The position numbers were made by a program, and so were the translations under genes. A DNA stretch of 48,533 nt from an uncultured Bacteroidales bacterium (GTDB taxonomy: Bacteria > Bacteroidota > Bacteroidia > Bacteroidales > JAUNSR01): contig CAMTON010000018.1 of the NCBI GenBank assembly GCA_947074105.1, positions 1-48,533 of the forward strand. Direction: 5' to 3'. The notes under the pieces were generated by a model. That model ran no database searches. It was not told where the DNA came from and saw nothing but the letters and a program-made list of their open reading frames with translations. Positions within the stretch are counted from its first letter, which is position 1. The number at the start of each line of letters is the position of its first letter. Shown here in pieces: positions 27,004 through 36,250 of this stretch.

Positions 27004-27510
27004 TCAATATCTGCGAATAGGATATTTTACAACATCATTAGAAATAAACATCTCTTTCCAGCTCGGAAATTCTTTTTTAATATTTCTGAGCATTGCCTGA
27101 GCCTCTTCATAAGTTCTGAAGTTACCAACCCTTAATTTCCAGAAAGGCTGATTAAAAGTAACATATGTATCAAGTTTCGGCATTCTTTCTTTTATTTCCT
27201 GCTCCATTGCATAAGCCTGATTTTTTGATTCTCTCTGGTTATTACCTGAAAAAATCTGAATTCTGTAGCCTCGACCAACGACATAAGCCACATTTTCGGT
27301 AATTTCAAGATTACTCTGAGCTTCTATCTTATGTTTTGACATTAAAGAATCCAGACGGGAGTCCTGATAAATTCTTATTCGTCCTTTATTTATAGTCGGA
27401 GTAGTGAGATGATCAAGAATTTTTTTCTCGCTATGATGATATTCCTGAGAATACAATACCTGAGAAAGGCAGAACACTAATAATAAAGAAGTAAAATATT
27501 TGCTCATCAT
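27004..27510 (-). CDS. SPOR-domain periplasmic protein
   Basis: Secreted protein with a signal peptide (MMSKYFTSLL to YSQ) and a C-terminal SPOR domain (about residues 80-165: RIQIFSGNNQRESKNQA, then KLRVGNFRTYEEAQ). SPOR domains bind denuded septal peptidoglycan, so a role in division or wall remodelling is likely. The start is set at 27510 (or the next ATG, 27507): the ATG at 27570 would lie upstream of the -7 element at 27526-27533 and would put a hydrophobic stretch before the real signal. Total 169 aa. It precedes folE. Confidence 0.88.
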   Translation of the reverse strand: MMSKYFTSLLLVFCLSQVLYSQEYHHSEKKILDHLTTPTINKGRIRIYQDSRLDSLMSKHKIEAQSNLEITENVAYVVGRGYRIQIFSGNNQRESKNQAYAMEQEIKERMPKLDTYVTFNQPFWKLRVGNFRTYEEAQAMLRNIKKEFPSWKEMFISNDVVKYPIRRY

Positions 27511-27525
27511 TACATTAATTTTATG

Positions 27526-27533
27526 CAAATATA
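27526..27533 (-). promoter_or_regulatory. -7 promoter element for the SPOR gene (minus strand)
   Basis: CAAATATA on plus reads TATATTTG on minus. The transcription start would be near 27519, only about 9 nt before the start codon, so the leader is very short. Confidence 0.55.
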
Positions 27534-27806
27534 AAGATAAATCTCTAAGAAAATAAACAAAGAAATACATACTACATTTATATTGTCAATAAATAAGTTG
27601 AATTAATACTTCTATGAGAATTTATTAATTTGGCCAAATAAAGAAATATAAATGTAAATTACTGATGTATAGAATAATATGCAAAATGGAAGAAGGTCAT
27701 TCTGCTTTACTGACATTAAAACAATCCGGAAAGATAATCTTTCATTTTTTTGTGAAGTTTTTTAGGGAAAACCTTAGTTAAGGCAGACCCAAACATAGGA
27801 AAAATA
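27534..27806. other. Intergenic stretch upstream of the SPOR gene
   Basis: AT-rich and without a gene. The only visible item is a 12-bp palindrome ATTTGGCCAAAT at 27629-27640, of unknown meaning. Confidence 0.4.
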
Positions 27807-27846
27807 AAAAAACGCTGTTTCAAATTTTATTTGAAACAGCGTTTTT
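27801..27846 (-). terminator. Terminator of tpiA (minus strand)
   Basis: A 17-bp stem (27808-27824 with 27830-27846) with a short loop lies 28 bp after the tpiA stop codon and has a T-run on the minus strand. Confidence 0.92.
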
Positions 27847-27873
27847 CTTCAGATAATATATCGTATTAATATA

Positions 27874-28629
27874 TTAGAATGCTTCGATAATTGGCATGAA
27901 TTTGTCAACTTCAAGAGCAGCACCACCGATAAGACCACCGTCTACGTCAGGATTAGCGAAAAGTTCTTTTGCGTTAGAACCATTACAGCTACCACCGTAT
28001 AGGATTGAAGTATTATCAGCAATTTCTTTGCCATATTTTTCTTCGATAGTTTTACGGATGAAAGCGTGGATCTCCTGAGCCTGGTCAGCAGATGCAGTTT
28101 TTCCTGTTCCGATAGCCCAAACCGGTTCGTATGCAATAACGATTTTTGCGAATTCATCAGCGCTGAAACCGAAAAGTCCTTCAGAAAGCTGAGTTTTTAC
28201 AACATCGAAATAAGTTCCGTTTTCTCTTTCTTCAAGAACCTCTCCGATACAGAAGATAGGAGTAAGGTTGTTTTCAAGAGCAAGAGTAGTTTTTGTTTTT
28301 AGGATTTCGTTAGTTTCTCCGTAGTAAGCACGACGCTCAGAGTGACCAAGAATAACATACTTAGCACCTGTAGAAGCAACCATTGCAGCAGAGATTTCAC
28401 CTGTATAAGCACCTGAAACGTGATCTGCACAGTTTTCAGCACCAACACCGATAACTTCAGTATTGATAGAAGAACATACAGAAGCAAGGTGGATGAACGG
28501 AGTACAAACTACAACGTCACAGTTTAATTTTTTACCGGCAAGAGCCTGATCTAAAGATTTAGCTAACTCAAGACCTTCCTGAAGAGTCTTGTTCATTTTC
28601 CAGTTACCGGCAACAATGTTTTTTCTCAT
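27874..28629 (-). CDS. tpiA: Triosephosphate isomerase
   Basis: Interconverts dihydroxyacetone phosphate and glyceraldehyde 3-phosphate in glycolysis. Catalytic residues sit in GNWKMN (lysine), LGHSERR (histidine) and [13 protein letters not shown] (glutamate, with the flexible loop 6), and [10 protein letters not shown] binds phosphate. Length 251 aa is normal. The gene is the last of a DUF1599-DoxX-tpiA run (gaps 20-bp overlap and 37 bp), an order I recall as common in Bacteroidales. It is strongly biased in codon use, fitting high expression. Confidence 0.97.
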   Translation of the reverse strand: MRKNIVAGNWKMNKTLQEGLELAKSLDQALAGKKLNCDVVVCTPFIHLASVCSSINTEVIGVGAENCADHVSGAYTGEISAAMVASTGAKYVILGHSERRAYYGETNEILKTKTTLALENNLTPIFCIGEVLEERENGTYFDVVKTQLSEGLFGFSADEFAKIVIAYEPVWAIGTGKTASADQAQEIHAFIRKTIEEKYGKEIADNTSILYGGSCNGSNAKELFANPDVDGGLIGGAALEVDKFMPIIEAF

Positions 28630-28666
28630 TTTTTTTTAATTAAAGTGATTAAAAAATATTATTTGA

Positions 28667-29953
28667 TTAATCGTTATTGATTTTGTCGTTTTTATCTTTT
28701 TTGTTCCCTTTAAAGAACAATAAAAAAGTTTTATCTGTGAGCAAAAGTACAAGAATTGGGATAAAATATGCAAAGAAAAATAATAAAATTACGATTTTCG
28801 TATTAACTTTTTTAATATTCAAATTAAGCCTGTCCTCTACGTAACTTTCCATTAATTCAGGTTCCGGCAGATCTGCCACGTTAATCTTATCTATTATTTT
28901 ATCTTTATGCAAAACCATCAGCCCCGGATTTGATCTTATAATTGTTTCAATTACAGTTATATCGCCGAAGACATAATTAAACTCCGACCCGCTCAGCTCA
29001 TCCCAGTAATCCTGGGCTTCGGGATTATATGAGGTCAGGACATAGAAAGGGAGTTTCATTTCGGAAACTATCTCATATAGTTCGTTTATCTTATCAAGAT
29101 TATTCTCGTCGGCGCTGAAAAGGTCATAGGAGAGAAGTACGAAAGCCACTGTGTCATTTTCAAGAAAATCTTCAGTAATATTATTTCCGTTATTATCGGT
29201 AATAAAGAAATCCTTAATCGTGATCTGCGGAGCATTCGTCTCTTTAACGACAGTTTCTACAAATTCCCATCCTGATCCATCTTCCGGAAGTTCCCCGTCA
29301 AGAGAAAAGCTCTTTTTTTCTCCTTCTTTTTCATAAATCAGTTCATACTCTTTTTCACCTGAAGAATTCATACCCATCGCTTCTTTTATCTCCGTGCCAA
29401 TTCTGTAAGGCCGGAAATCAATAGCGGGCAGATGTTTTATTCCGATCAGGGAAACTACTATCGCAAAGATAAAAGAATAGGCGGCAGGAATCCATCTTAT
29501 TTTGATGTTGAACCATGAGCCGATTTTCTTATTAAAAATAAGGAGTATCAACGAGAGTATGAATAATACTACATTCTTATAAAACGTTTCCCAGTTGTCA
29601 AGTGTAACAGCATCACCAAAGCATCCGCAGTCGCTTACGGCATTAGTAAGGGCGAGCCAGAGAGTCAGCGGTGTGAAAAGAAGCATAAAAAGAAAAGCTC
29701 CCAGTGAAGCGAGTCTTTTGTAAGCACCCCAAAGCAGAGCTGCTCCTATAGTGAATTCCAGAGCTGAAAGAAACACCGAAAGAATAAGAGTGTGATCCTG
29801 GAAAAATGTAATATTAAGAGCAGTAAAATAATCACCGAATTTTATTGCCGAACCGACAGGATCTATCGCCTTGACAAAACCGGAAAAGATAAAAGTCGTC
29901 GCTAGAATAATCCTGCAGAACAACACGATCAGTTTAACAGCATTCCTGTTCAT
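28667..29953 (-). CDS. DoxX/MauE-like membrane protein with thioredoxin-like C-terminal part
   Basis: Residues about 1-150 form the four-helix DoxX/MauE module (FVKAIDPVGSAIKF; NAVSDCGCFGDAV with a cysteine pair). Two more hydrophobic helices follow (to about residue 170), then an exported domain of about 220 residues and a final membrane helix (about 390-412). The exported part has alternating strands and SNPGLMVLHKDKIIDK, similar to a degenerate thioredoxin fold without a CxxC motif. Its start codon overlaps the DUF1599 gene by 20 bp, so the two are co-translated. A role in periplasmic redox or respiratory maturation is possible but unproven. 428 aa. Confidence 0.85.
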   Translation of the reverse strand: MNRNAVKLIVLFCRIILATTFIFSGFVKAIDPVGSAIKFGDYFTALNITFFQDHTLILSVFLSALEFTIGAALLWGAYKRLASLGAFLFMLLFTPLTLWLALTNAVSDCGCFGDAVTLDNWETFYKNVVLFILSLILLIFNKKIGSWFNIKIRWIPAAYSFIFAIVVSLIGIKHLPAIDFRPYRIGTEIKEAMGMNSSGEKEYELIYEKEGEKKSFSLDGELPEDGSGWEFVETVVKETNAPQITIKDFFITDNNGNNITEDFLENDTVAFVLLSYDLFSADENNLDKINELYEIVSEMKLPFYVLTSYNPEAQDYWDELSGSEFNYVFGDITVIETIIRSNPGLMVLHKDKIIDKINVADLPEPELMESYVEDRLNLNIKKVNTKIVILLFFFAYFIPILVLLLTDKTFLLFFKGNKKDKNDKINND

Positions 29954-30491
29954 CTTTAAAGTGTAGTTTTATCAGACCGAAAAGCGCGTAATTTATCATA
30001 TCCATATAATTAGCATCAACGCCTTCCGAAATCAGTGTAACGCCTTTGTTATTTTCAATCTGTTTGGTACGGTAGATTTTCATAAGGATAAGATCCGTAT
30101 AAGAACTTACTCTCATAAGTCTCCATGCCTCATCATAATCATGATTTTTGGCATACATAAGATTCTTTGTAACATCCATAAGCTCATCATAAAGAGTAAT
30201 GGCTTCATCTGCACAAATGTCATCTGTATCCGCATAGCCAAGCTTAAGCTGAATAAGGCCTATTATTCCGTAGTTCACGATAGCTATAAATTCCGGAAAT
30301 ATTCCTTCTCCGACTTTTGATTCGCGTTTTATTTCAAGGCTTCTTATTCTGTTAGCCTTTATATATATCTGATCTGTTATCGACTCCGGACGCATTATTC
30401 TCCATGATGCTCCGTAATCCTTGAGTTTCTTGCCGAAAACATCCCGACATATCCCGATAACTTCCTCAAACTGTTCAACTGTATTTGCCAT
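29934..30491 (-). CDS. DUF1599 domain protein
   Basis: A 185-residue cytosolic protein made of two repeats of the same domain: KLKDYGASWRIMR...TDQIYIKANRIRSLE and the later NHDYDEAWRLMRVSSYTDLILMKIYR. Each repeat has the pattern YxxxWRxMR followed by a helix. DUF1599 is described as a nucleotide-modification-associated fold, but a function is not known here. It overlaps the DoxX gene (20 bp), so it is transcribed with it and tpiA. Confidence 0.9.
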   Translation of the reverse strand: MANTVEQFEEVIGICRDVFGKKLKDYGASWRIMRPESITDQIYIKANRIRSLEIKRESKVGEGIFPEFIAIVNYGIIGLIQLKLGYADTDDICADEAITLYDELMDVTKNLMYAKNHDYDEAWRLMRVSSYTDLILMKIYRTKQIENNKGVTLISEGVDANYMDMINYALFGLIKLHFKDEQECC

Positions 30492-30546
30492 AGCAATATT
30501 CCGTAAATATTATTCTTGTTAAAATATCTTTTAATTATATGCGATC

Positions 30547-31536
30547 TTATTTCGCATTAAGTTTAAAAACATCTTTTATATCATTCAAAAGATTGTAATG
30601 TATCTCTTCGATCGCATACTGTATCGGTTCTATTATAGATTTTGACGGATTCTTAGGGATTATTACCTTCAGTCCTCTGGGCACTGTATGTATGTTTATC
30701 TCCGTTCCAAGTTTTACAGGTTCTCCGTCAATATGCATAACCTCTTCCTTTTCCGTAACAATTCTGACAGATTTATCCCTTATCATTGTAATATGACGGT
30801 TTTTGTTGATCTGCTTTGTGAAAAGCTGAATGGCAAGCTGAGGAACTTCAAGGGTGTTAAACGGTTCGAGAATCGTAATATCCATCAATCCGTCCTGCAT
30901 ACTTGCTTCCGGTGCTATATAAGCATTATTCCCATATTGGGAAGCATTGCCTATAGCTACAAGAAACGCCTTTTCTACGTTAAGACCTTCGGATGTTATG
31001 AGTTTATAATATCGTGGCTTATATTTTACATACTCCGTAAGAGCATTCTTAAGGTATGTAAAACCACCGCGATGTTTATCTTCTGAGAACTTCTGACTTA
31101 TCCACGCGTCAAAACCAATCCCTGCTGTACAGAAAAAGATATGGTCGTTTGCTTTACAATAGTCAATGGCTACCGTATTCTCATCATTTATTGCTCTTAA
31201 TGCTTTTGCTGTATCAAGAGAAATCTGTAAATGTCTCGCTAATCCGTTTCCTGAACCCTGAGGCACAATCCCTAACGCCGTATCTGTCCCTACAAGCGCT
31301 TTGGCAGTTTCATTTATCGTTCCGTCTCCGCCTATGGCAATTACATATTTAATACCGTTGTTTACAGCGTCCGCAGCGATCTCTGTCGCATGTCCCGCAT
31401 ATTCCGTATATTCTATATGAATTGAAAATTTAGACAGATCTATATTCTCATAAATCAACGAGGGTAAATTGTTCTTAGGTCGTACACCGGATATAGGATT
31501 TATTATAATTAGAACTTTTTCTTTAATTTTTTTCAT
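30547..31536 (-). CDS. Diacylglycerol/sphingoid-type lipid kinase (DAGK_cat family)
   Basis: ATP-dependent lipid kinase of the DAGK/YegS/sphingosine-kinase fold, 329 aa. The nucleotide motif is IGGDGTINE (near residue 70), followed by PQGSGNGLARHL, and the catalytic DAGK C-terminal region has MQDGLMDITIL and a HIDGEPVK segment. It is divergent from serine palmitoyltransferase (353-bp region between), the committing enzyme of sphingolipid synthesis. This makes a long-chain base, ceramide or diacylglycerol plausible as the substrate. The lipid cannot be told from sequence alone. The gap to DUF1599 is 55 bp, so it may start the tpiA unit. Confidence 0.88.
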   Translation of the reverse strand: MKKIKEKVLIIINPISGVRPKNNLPSLIYENIDLSKFSIHIEYTEYAGHATEIAADAVNNGIKYVIAIGGDGTINETAKALVGTDTALGIVPQGSGNGLARHLQISLDTAKALRAINDENTVAIDYCKANDHIFFCTAGIGFDAWISQKFSEDKHRGGFTYLKNALTEYVKYKPRYYKLITSEGLNVEKAFLVAIGNASQYGNNAYIAPEASMQDGLMDITILEPFNTLEVPQLAIQLFTKQINKNRHITMIRDKSVRIVTEKEEVMHIDGEPVKLGTEINIHTVPRGLKVIIPKNPSKSIIEPIQYAIEEIHYNLLNDIKDVFKLNAK

Positions 31537-31889
31537 TACTGTATATCTCCTGGCAATACAAATGTAATGTTTTTCTTTTATAAGTTAATTTATCAACCAT
31601 TCTGACCAATAAATTTTTAGATTTTTATCAATCTAAACATAAAAAATAGCTAAGTTTGTGATCCCATAGCCGTGGGTCGATTTAATATTAGTTAGCGTTC
31701 CATGATTTTCTACTTTAATTAGTTTTAATTATTGGATTAAATTATGAAATACAAACTATAATTAAACTTAATTCTCTTAAAAGTGTTAGAACTCAGGTCA
31801 GAGTATTAAATCAAAAATTAAAATAAATAAATCTATGGATATGAAAAGATATTTCTTATCCATACCTTGAATATAAAAACAATAGATAA
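31537..31889. promoter_or_regulatory. Divergent promoter region between the lipid kinase and spt
   Basis: Holds a minus-strand -7 element (CAAATGTA, 31559-31566) that would serve the lipid kinase, and a plus-strand TAAGTTTG (31651-31658) for spt. The latter gives spt a leader of about 225 nt. Inside that leader an 8-bp inverted repeat (31834-31841 with 31857-31864) coincides with an 11-codon frame MDMKRYFLSIP (31835-31870). No other gene is seen. Confidence 0.5.
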
Positions 31890-33074
31890 ATGAAATTACT
31901 TCAAGAAAAACTGTCAAAGTATGATGCCCCCCAAAAAGCTAAGGCAGCCGGTGTTTATCCTTATTTCAGAATGATTGAAAGCGATCAGGATACAGAAGTT
32001 TATATTGACGGAAAGAAAGTGCTTATGTTTGGTTCCAATTCATATCTTGGTTTGACCAATCACCCTAAAGTAAAGGAAGCTGCTATTGAAGCAACAAAAA
32101 AATATGGAACCGGTTGTGCAGGTTCGAGATTTCTGAACGGAACGCTTGACATTCATGTTGAACTTGAAAAAAGACTAGCCAAATTTGTAGGAAAAGAGGA
32201 AGCTATTGTTTATTCAACAGGTTTTCAGGTAAATTTAGGTGTTGTGTCATGTCTTACAGGACGTGAAGACTATATTATCTGGGACGAACTTGATCATGCA
32301 TCGATAATTGAAGGAAGAAGACTTTCTTTCTCAAACTCTCTTAAGTTTAAGCACAATGACATGAACTCTCTTGAAAAAGTGCTGCAGAAATGCGATCCTG
32401 ACAAAGTAAAACTTATTGTTGTGGACGGTATTTTCAGTATGGAGGGTGACATTGCCAAACTTGACGAAATCGTTGCTCTTTCTAAAAAATACAACGCATC
32501 AATAATGGTTGATGAAGCTCACGGTATCGGGGTAATGGGTAAGAACGGACGCGGAGTCTGCGATCATTACGGAGCAACTAAAGATGTTGATCTTATAATG
32601 GGTACATTCTCAAAATCATTTGCCTCTCTTGGCGGTTTTATCGCTACTGACGCTCCTATAGCCAACTACCTGCGTCACAATTCAAGATCTTATATTTTCT
32701 CGGCATCTGCGACTCCTGCCGCTATAGGTGCAGCTAATGCAGCTCTTGATATTATGCTTTCAGAGCCTGAACGCCAGGAGCATCTGTGGGAAATGACAAA
32801 TTATGCTCTTGCCGGATTCAGAAATATGGGCTGTGAGATAGGTCACACTTCGACTCCTATTATTCCTCTTTTTATACGCGACAACGACAAGACATTCTTG
32901 CTTACAAGAATGCTTCTTGATGAAGGAGTATTCGTTAATCCTGTCGTAGCTCCTGCAGTAGCTTCCGACAGCACGCTGATTCGTTTCTCTCTTATGGCAA
33001 CTCATACAAAAGATCAGATTGATTTTGCCCTTGATAAGATTGAAAAATGTTTCAAAGCACTTAATGTTATCTGA
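31890..33074 (+). CDS. spt: Serine palmitoyltransferase (alpha-oxoamine synthase)
   Basis: Condenses serine with a fatty acyl-CoA to form a 3-keto long-chain base, the first step of bacterial sphingolipid synthesis, with PLP. The protein (394 aa) is an alpha-oxoamine synthase: GSNSYLGL near residue 49, GTGCAGSRFLNGT, the MVDEAHGIG strand, and TFSKSFASLGG with PLP lysine Lys242. The N-terminal YPYFRMIES matches the SPT group better than glycine C-acetyltransferase (Kbl). Bacteroidales commonly carry one SPT. The divergent lipid kinase fits a lipid locus. A terminator follows. Confidence 0.93.
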   Translation: MKLLQEKLSKYDAPQKAKAAGVYPYFRMIESDQDTEVYIDGKKVLMFGSNSYLGLTNHPKVKEAAIEATKKYGTGCAGSRFLNGTLDIHVELEKRLAKFVGKEEAIVYSTGFQVNLGVVSCLTGREDYIIWDELDHASIIEGRRLSFSNSLKFKHNDMNSLEKVLQKCDPDKVKLIVVDGIFSMEGDIAKLDEIVALSKKYNASIMVDEAHGIGVMGKNGRGVCDHYGATKDVDLIMGTFSKSFASLGGFIATDAPIANYLRHNSRSYIFSASATPAAIGAANAALDIMLSEPERQEHLWEMTNYALAGFRNMGCEIGHTSTPIIPLFIRDNDKTFLLTRMLLDEGVFVNPVVAPAVASDSTLIRFSLMATHTKDQIDFALDKIEKCFKALNVI

Positions 33075-33122
33075 TAACGATAAGATATTTTCTTAAACCC
33101 TATATTATTTTAAGGGTAACTG

Positions 33123-33167
33123 AACCGCCACTATATTCTAAACAACGAATATAGTGGCGGTTTTTTG
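33123..33167 (+). terminator. Terminator after spt
   Basis: A 16-bp perfect stem (33123-33138 with 33147-33162) followed by six Ts. Confidence 0.93.
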
Positions 33168-33299
33168 TTAACTAATATTAAATATACACTCTGTAGCCTG
33201 CCTTATGAAAAACATTTCTTATTAATGTTGTTATAATAAAATTAATTGTGTTATATCTTGTAATAGTGCTTGATGTAATGTGACCGGCTATATCGGGAA

Positions 33300-34562
33300 A
33301 TGAATATCGTTATATTTAAAATGTCATGTGTGATGAATAAGTTAATTATATCACTTTTTTTTATATCCTTACTTCTTTTCGGCTTCTCTCTGTATATGGT
33401 GTGGAAAGTGCATAAGATAAAGAGAAATAACAGTCATCATGATAAATTCCATGATAACAAACATGATATATACCGTGAGATTATCAATAATATTCAGTGT
33501 ATGATAGCGCTAAAGTCGACGGAAGATTTCAGATATATTTATGTGAATGATGCATTCTGTAATCTGATATCTAAAGACAGATCTGAAATACTCGGACATA
33601 CCGATTATGAAATTTACGCTAAGGATTATGCCGATAAATACCGACAGCTTGATATTGAAACATTAGGATATACAGACATTCATACATCCCTGGAAGAAGG
33701 ATATATAGGTGAAAATCCGAAATTCTGGAGAGTCACAAGATCTACATTAAACACGCGCAACTCAGGCAATATAATTTTGTCAACAGCACTTGATATCACA
33801 GATATTCATCTTCTTAACAGGGAACTGGAGGATGCCCGGGAAAAAGCCGAAGAATCTGACAGGCTTAAATCTACTTTCCTTGCGAATATGAGCCACGAAA
33901 TACGCACTCCTCTTAATGCCATTATAGGTTTCTCTGAACTTCTTATGGATGTGGAGGATGAAGAAAAACCGGAATATTTGAAAATTATCAAAAACAATAA
34001 TTCTATTCTTCTGCGCCTTATCAACGATATACTTGATATGTCAAAAATAGAGTCCGGAACAATAGAGATAAAAAACGATAGTTTCAATCCCGCTTCTGTT
34101 TTTGACGAGATATTCAAAGTGTTCAGTACACAAAACAAGAACTCTGACCTCCGGATTCTTAAAGAAGACTTTCTTAATGACTGTATAATAAAATCAGATA
34201 AGAACCGCTTTTTTCAGGTATGCAATATATTTATGACAAATGCGGTAAAATATACCGGAAGAGGTCAGATTACAATGATTCTGGAAAAAGCTGACTCCGG
34301 AATAAAAATAACGGTAAGAGATACCGGTAAGGGGATAGAATCCGGAAAGCATCATCTTGTATTCAGCCGTTTCGAAAAATTTGATTCCTTTGCGCAGGGC
34401 AACGGCCTGGGACTGGCCATATGCAAGGGAATAGTGGAGACAATGAAAGGGAAGGTGGGCTTCGAATCTTCACCGGAAAAAGGTTCTACTTTCTGGGCAT
34501 GGGTGCCATGCATTATAGAAAAAATGCCCGATGCGGCCTGCATAAAAAAAGACGCAGAATAA
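33300..34562 (+). CDS. PAS-domain sensor histidine kinase
   Basis: A membrane-bound histidine kinase: one N-terminal transmembrane helix (about residues 13-34), a PAS domain (about 60-170), a HisKA dimerisation domain with FLANMSHEIRTPLNAIIG (phosphoacceptor His199), and a HATPase domain (N box MTNAVKYT, G1 RDTGKGIE, G2 GNGLGLAICKG). No receiver domain and no response regulator gene is adjacent, so the partner is elsewhere. Start may be 33300 or the in-frame ATG at 33333 that directly precedes the helix. 420 aa as annotated. Confidence 0.9.
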   Translation: MNIVIFKMSCVMNKLIISLFFISLLLFGFSLYMVWKVHKIKRNNSHHDKFHDNKHDIYREIINNIQCMIALKSTEDFRYIYVNDAFCNLISKDRSEILGHTDYEIYAKDYADKYRQLDIETLGYTDIHTSLEEGYIGENPKFWRVTRSTLNTRNSGNIILSTALDITDIHLLNRELEDAREKAEESDRLKSTFLANMSHEIRTPLNAIIGFSELLMDVEDEEKPEYLKIIKNNNSILLRLINDILDMSKIESGTIEIKNDSFNPASVFDEIFKVFSTQNKNSDLRILKEDFLNDCIIKSDKNRFFQVCNIFMTNAVKYTGRGQITMILEKADSGIKITVRDTGKGIESGKHHLVFSRFEKFDSFAQGNGLGLAICKGIVETMKGKVGFESSPEKGSTFWAWVPCIIEKMPDAACIKKDAE

Positions 34563-34608
34563 AAAAGATTATTCCGCGCCTTTATATAAGTTTTAAGAAG
34601 CAATATTT

Positions 34609-35151
34609 TTATACCTCTACTACTATATCCATACCTTTCTGTATAGCAGCCTCATTCATAGGGATAAGTTTATGATGACGCTCCGGAAGAGATTTTTTCA
34701 GACCCTCTATCACATTCTCAAGTTTAACAAGCTGTTCAATCTTAAGAAGAGCACCAAGAACAATCATATTAAAAGCCTTACCGTTCTGCATTTCCGTTGC
34801 AGCATCCATAGCATCAACTTTAAATACTTTTATATCTTTTCTCTGAGTTGGCTGATGTATTCCGTAAGAGTCGTAGATAAGCATTCCGCCTTTTTTTACC
34901 TTACTTTCAAATTTGTCCATTGAAGGCTGATTAAGCACCACAACGATATCAAACTCATTAAGCACCGGAGAACTGATTCTCTCGTCGCTCAGAATGACCG
35001 TAACATTCGCTGTACCTCCGCGCTGTTCAGGACCGTAAGATGGCATCCAGCTCACCTCTTTACCTTCCATAAGACCTGAATAAGCCAGTATCTTTCCCAT
35101 AGAAAGAACACCCTGACCACCGAAACCGGCGATTATAATTTCGTGTTTCAT
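34609..35151 (-). CDS. korC: 2-oxoacid:ferredoxin oxidoreductase, gamma subunit
   Basis: The gamma subunit closes the operon. It begins EIIIAGFGGQGVLSMGK, the POR-gamma-type signature, and contains SYGPEQRGGTANVTVI, which carries the CoA-proximal contacts in the family. Length 180 aa. The gap to korB is 3 bp, so they are coupled. The enzyme oxidises 2-oxoglutarate (or a branched-chain 2-oxoacid) to acyl-CoA with reduction of ferredoxin; the Kor versus Vor distinction cannot be settled from sequence. Confidence 0.92.
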   Translation of the reverse strand: MKHEIIIAGFGGQGVLSMGKILAYSGLMEGKEVSWMPSYGPEQRGGTANVTVILSDERISSPVLNEFDIVVVLNQPSMDKFESKVKKGGMLIYDSYGIHQPTQRKDIKVFKVDAMDAATEMQNGKAFNMIVLGALLKIEQLVKLENVIEGLKKSLPERHHKLIPMNEAAIQKGMDIVVEV

Positions 35152-35154
35152 AGA

Positions 35155-35916
35155 TTATACATCTTTTAGATCGCCCAGAGGATATTCCGGGAACATATTT
35201 TCTACCATCCATTTGTTAGCCTGATCAGGAGTCATTTTCCATCCGCTTGCGCATGTTGAAACAAATTCAACAACTGAAGCTCCTTTGCCTGCCATTGAAT
35301 TTTCAAAAGCCTTTCTTAGAGCTTTCTTTGCTTTCTTAACAGCTGCAGCCGTATGAACAGACTGACGTGTCACATAACATGTCCCTTCCAGACGTTCAAG
35401 CAAATTGGAAATTTTCAGCGGATAACCGTTCAACTCCGGCGTACGTCCGTGCGGACAGGTTGCCGTTTTCATGCCCTGAAGTGTGGTAGGAGCCATCTGA
35501 CCTCCCGTCATACCGTAAATAGCGTTATTGACGAATATTATCACGATATTCTCTCCACGGTTGCATGCATGAATAGTCTCGGCAGTACCGATAGCGGCAA
35601 GGTCACCGTCACCCTGATATGTGAATACCATCTTATCGGGCATAAGTCTTTTTATAGCCGTAGCAATAGCCGGAGCACGCCCGTGAGCTGCTTCCTGCCA
35701 GTCGATATCAATATAATTATACGCAAAAACGGCACATCCCACCGGTGCTACACCGATAGTCTTTTCTTCCATGCCCATCTCTTCTATAACCTCAGCCGCA
35801 AGCTTGTGTATTACGCCGTGACTGCATCCCGGGCAGTAATGCATAGGATTGTCATTCATCAACGCCGGCTTGGCATAGACGAGATTCTCTGGTTTGATAA
35901 TATCTTTAGTATCCAT
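35155..35916 (-). CDS. korB: 2-oxoacid:ferredoxin oxidoreductase, beta subunit (TPP-binding)
   Basis: Thiamine pyrophosphate-binding subunit. Metal/TPP motif GDGDLAAIG is near residue 103, followed by FVNNAIYGMTGGQMAPTT. Cysteine motif YCPGCSHG near residue 28 is a hallmark of this short beta subunit. 253 aa is typical. It is separated by 147 bp from the small membrane protein gene, a longer gap than elsewhere in the operon, and no promoter match was found there. Confidence 0.95.
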   Translation of the reverse strand: MDTKDIIKPENLVYAKPALMNDNPMHYCPGCSHGVIHKLAAEVIEEMGMEEKTIGVAPVGCAVFAYNYIDIDWQEAAHGRAPAIATAIKRLMPDKMVFTYQGDGDLAAIGTAETIHACNRGENIVIIFVNNAIYGMTGGQMAPTTLQGMKTATCPHGRTPELNGYPLKISNLLERLEGTCYVTRQSVHTAAAVKKAKKALRKAFENSMAGKGASVVEFVSTCASGWKMTPDQANKWMVENMFPEYPLGDLKDV

Positions 35917-36063
35917 TTTACTTCTGATAAACGTTATGAATATAATCTGCCGCCGGTATATATTTTAAATAAAACAGCAGATTACTTTATTTATGATGCC
36001 TTTTTCCGTTAATAAGCCGGATAGGGGATCAGAATCTTTATTATATTCCGGATTCCTGAAATA

Positions 36064-36246
36064 CTAAAACAGGTATTTCATAAGATAGGTGACCACTCTT
36101 GCTCCAATCGCTCCGAATCCACAATACATCCACAATCTGTCTGACGATTTATCTTCGGAAAAAAACCAAAGTAATACTGTTGCTGCCGCAAGGACATAAA
36201 ACACAATTGTCAGAACTTTATTGATCATTTTTAAATCACCATTCAT
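36064..36246 (-). CDS. Small membrane protein embedded in the kor operon
   Basis: A 60-residue protein. A hydrophobic helix (about 8-30) is followed by a short charged loop (SEDKSSDR) and a second helix (about 38-58), giving a two-helix membrane hairpin. It lies 4 bp after korA and before korB, so it is co-transcribed with them. It has no known motif. It could anchor the complex to the membrane or couple it to a redox partner, but this is inference. A second in-frame ATG (residue 7) is possible as start. Confidence 0.75.
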   Translation of the reverse strand: MNGDLKMINKVLTIVFYVLAAATVLLWFFSEDKSSDRLWMYCGFGAIGARVVTYLMKYLF

Positions 36247-36250
36247 AATA

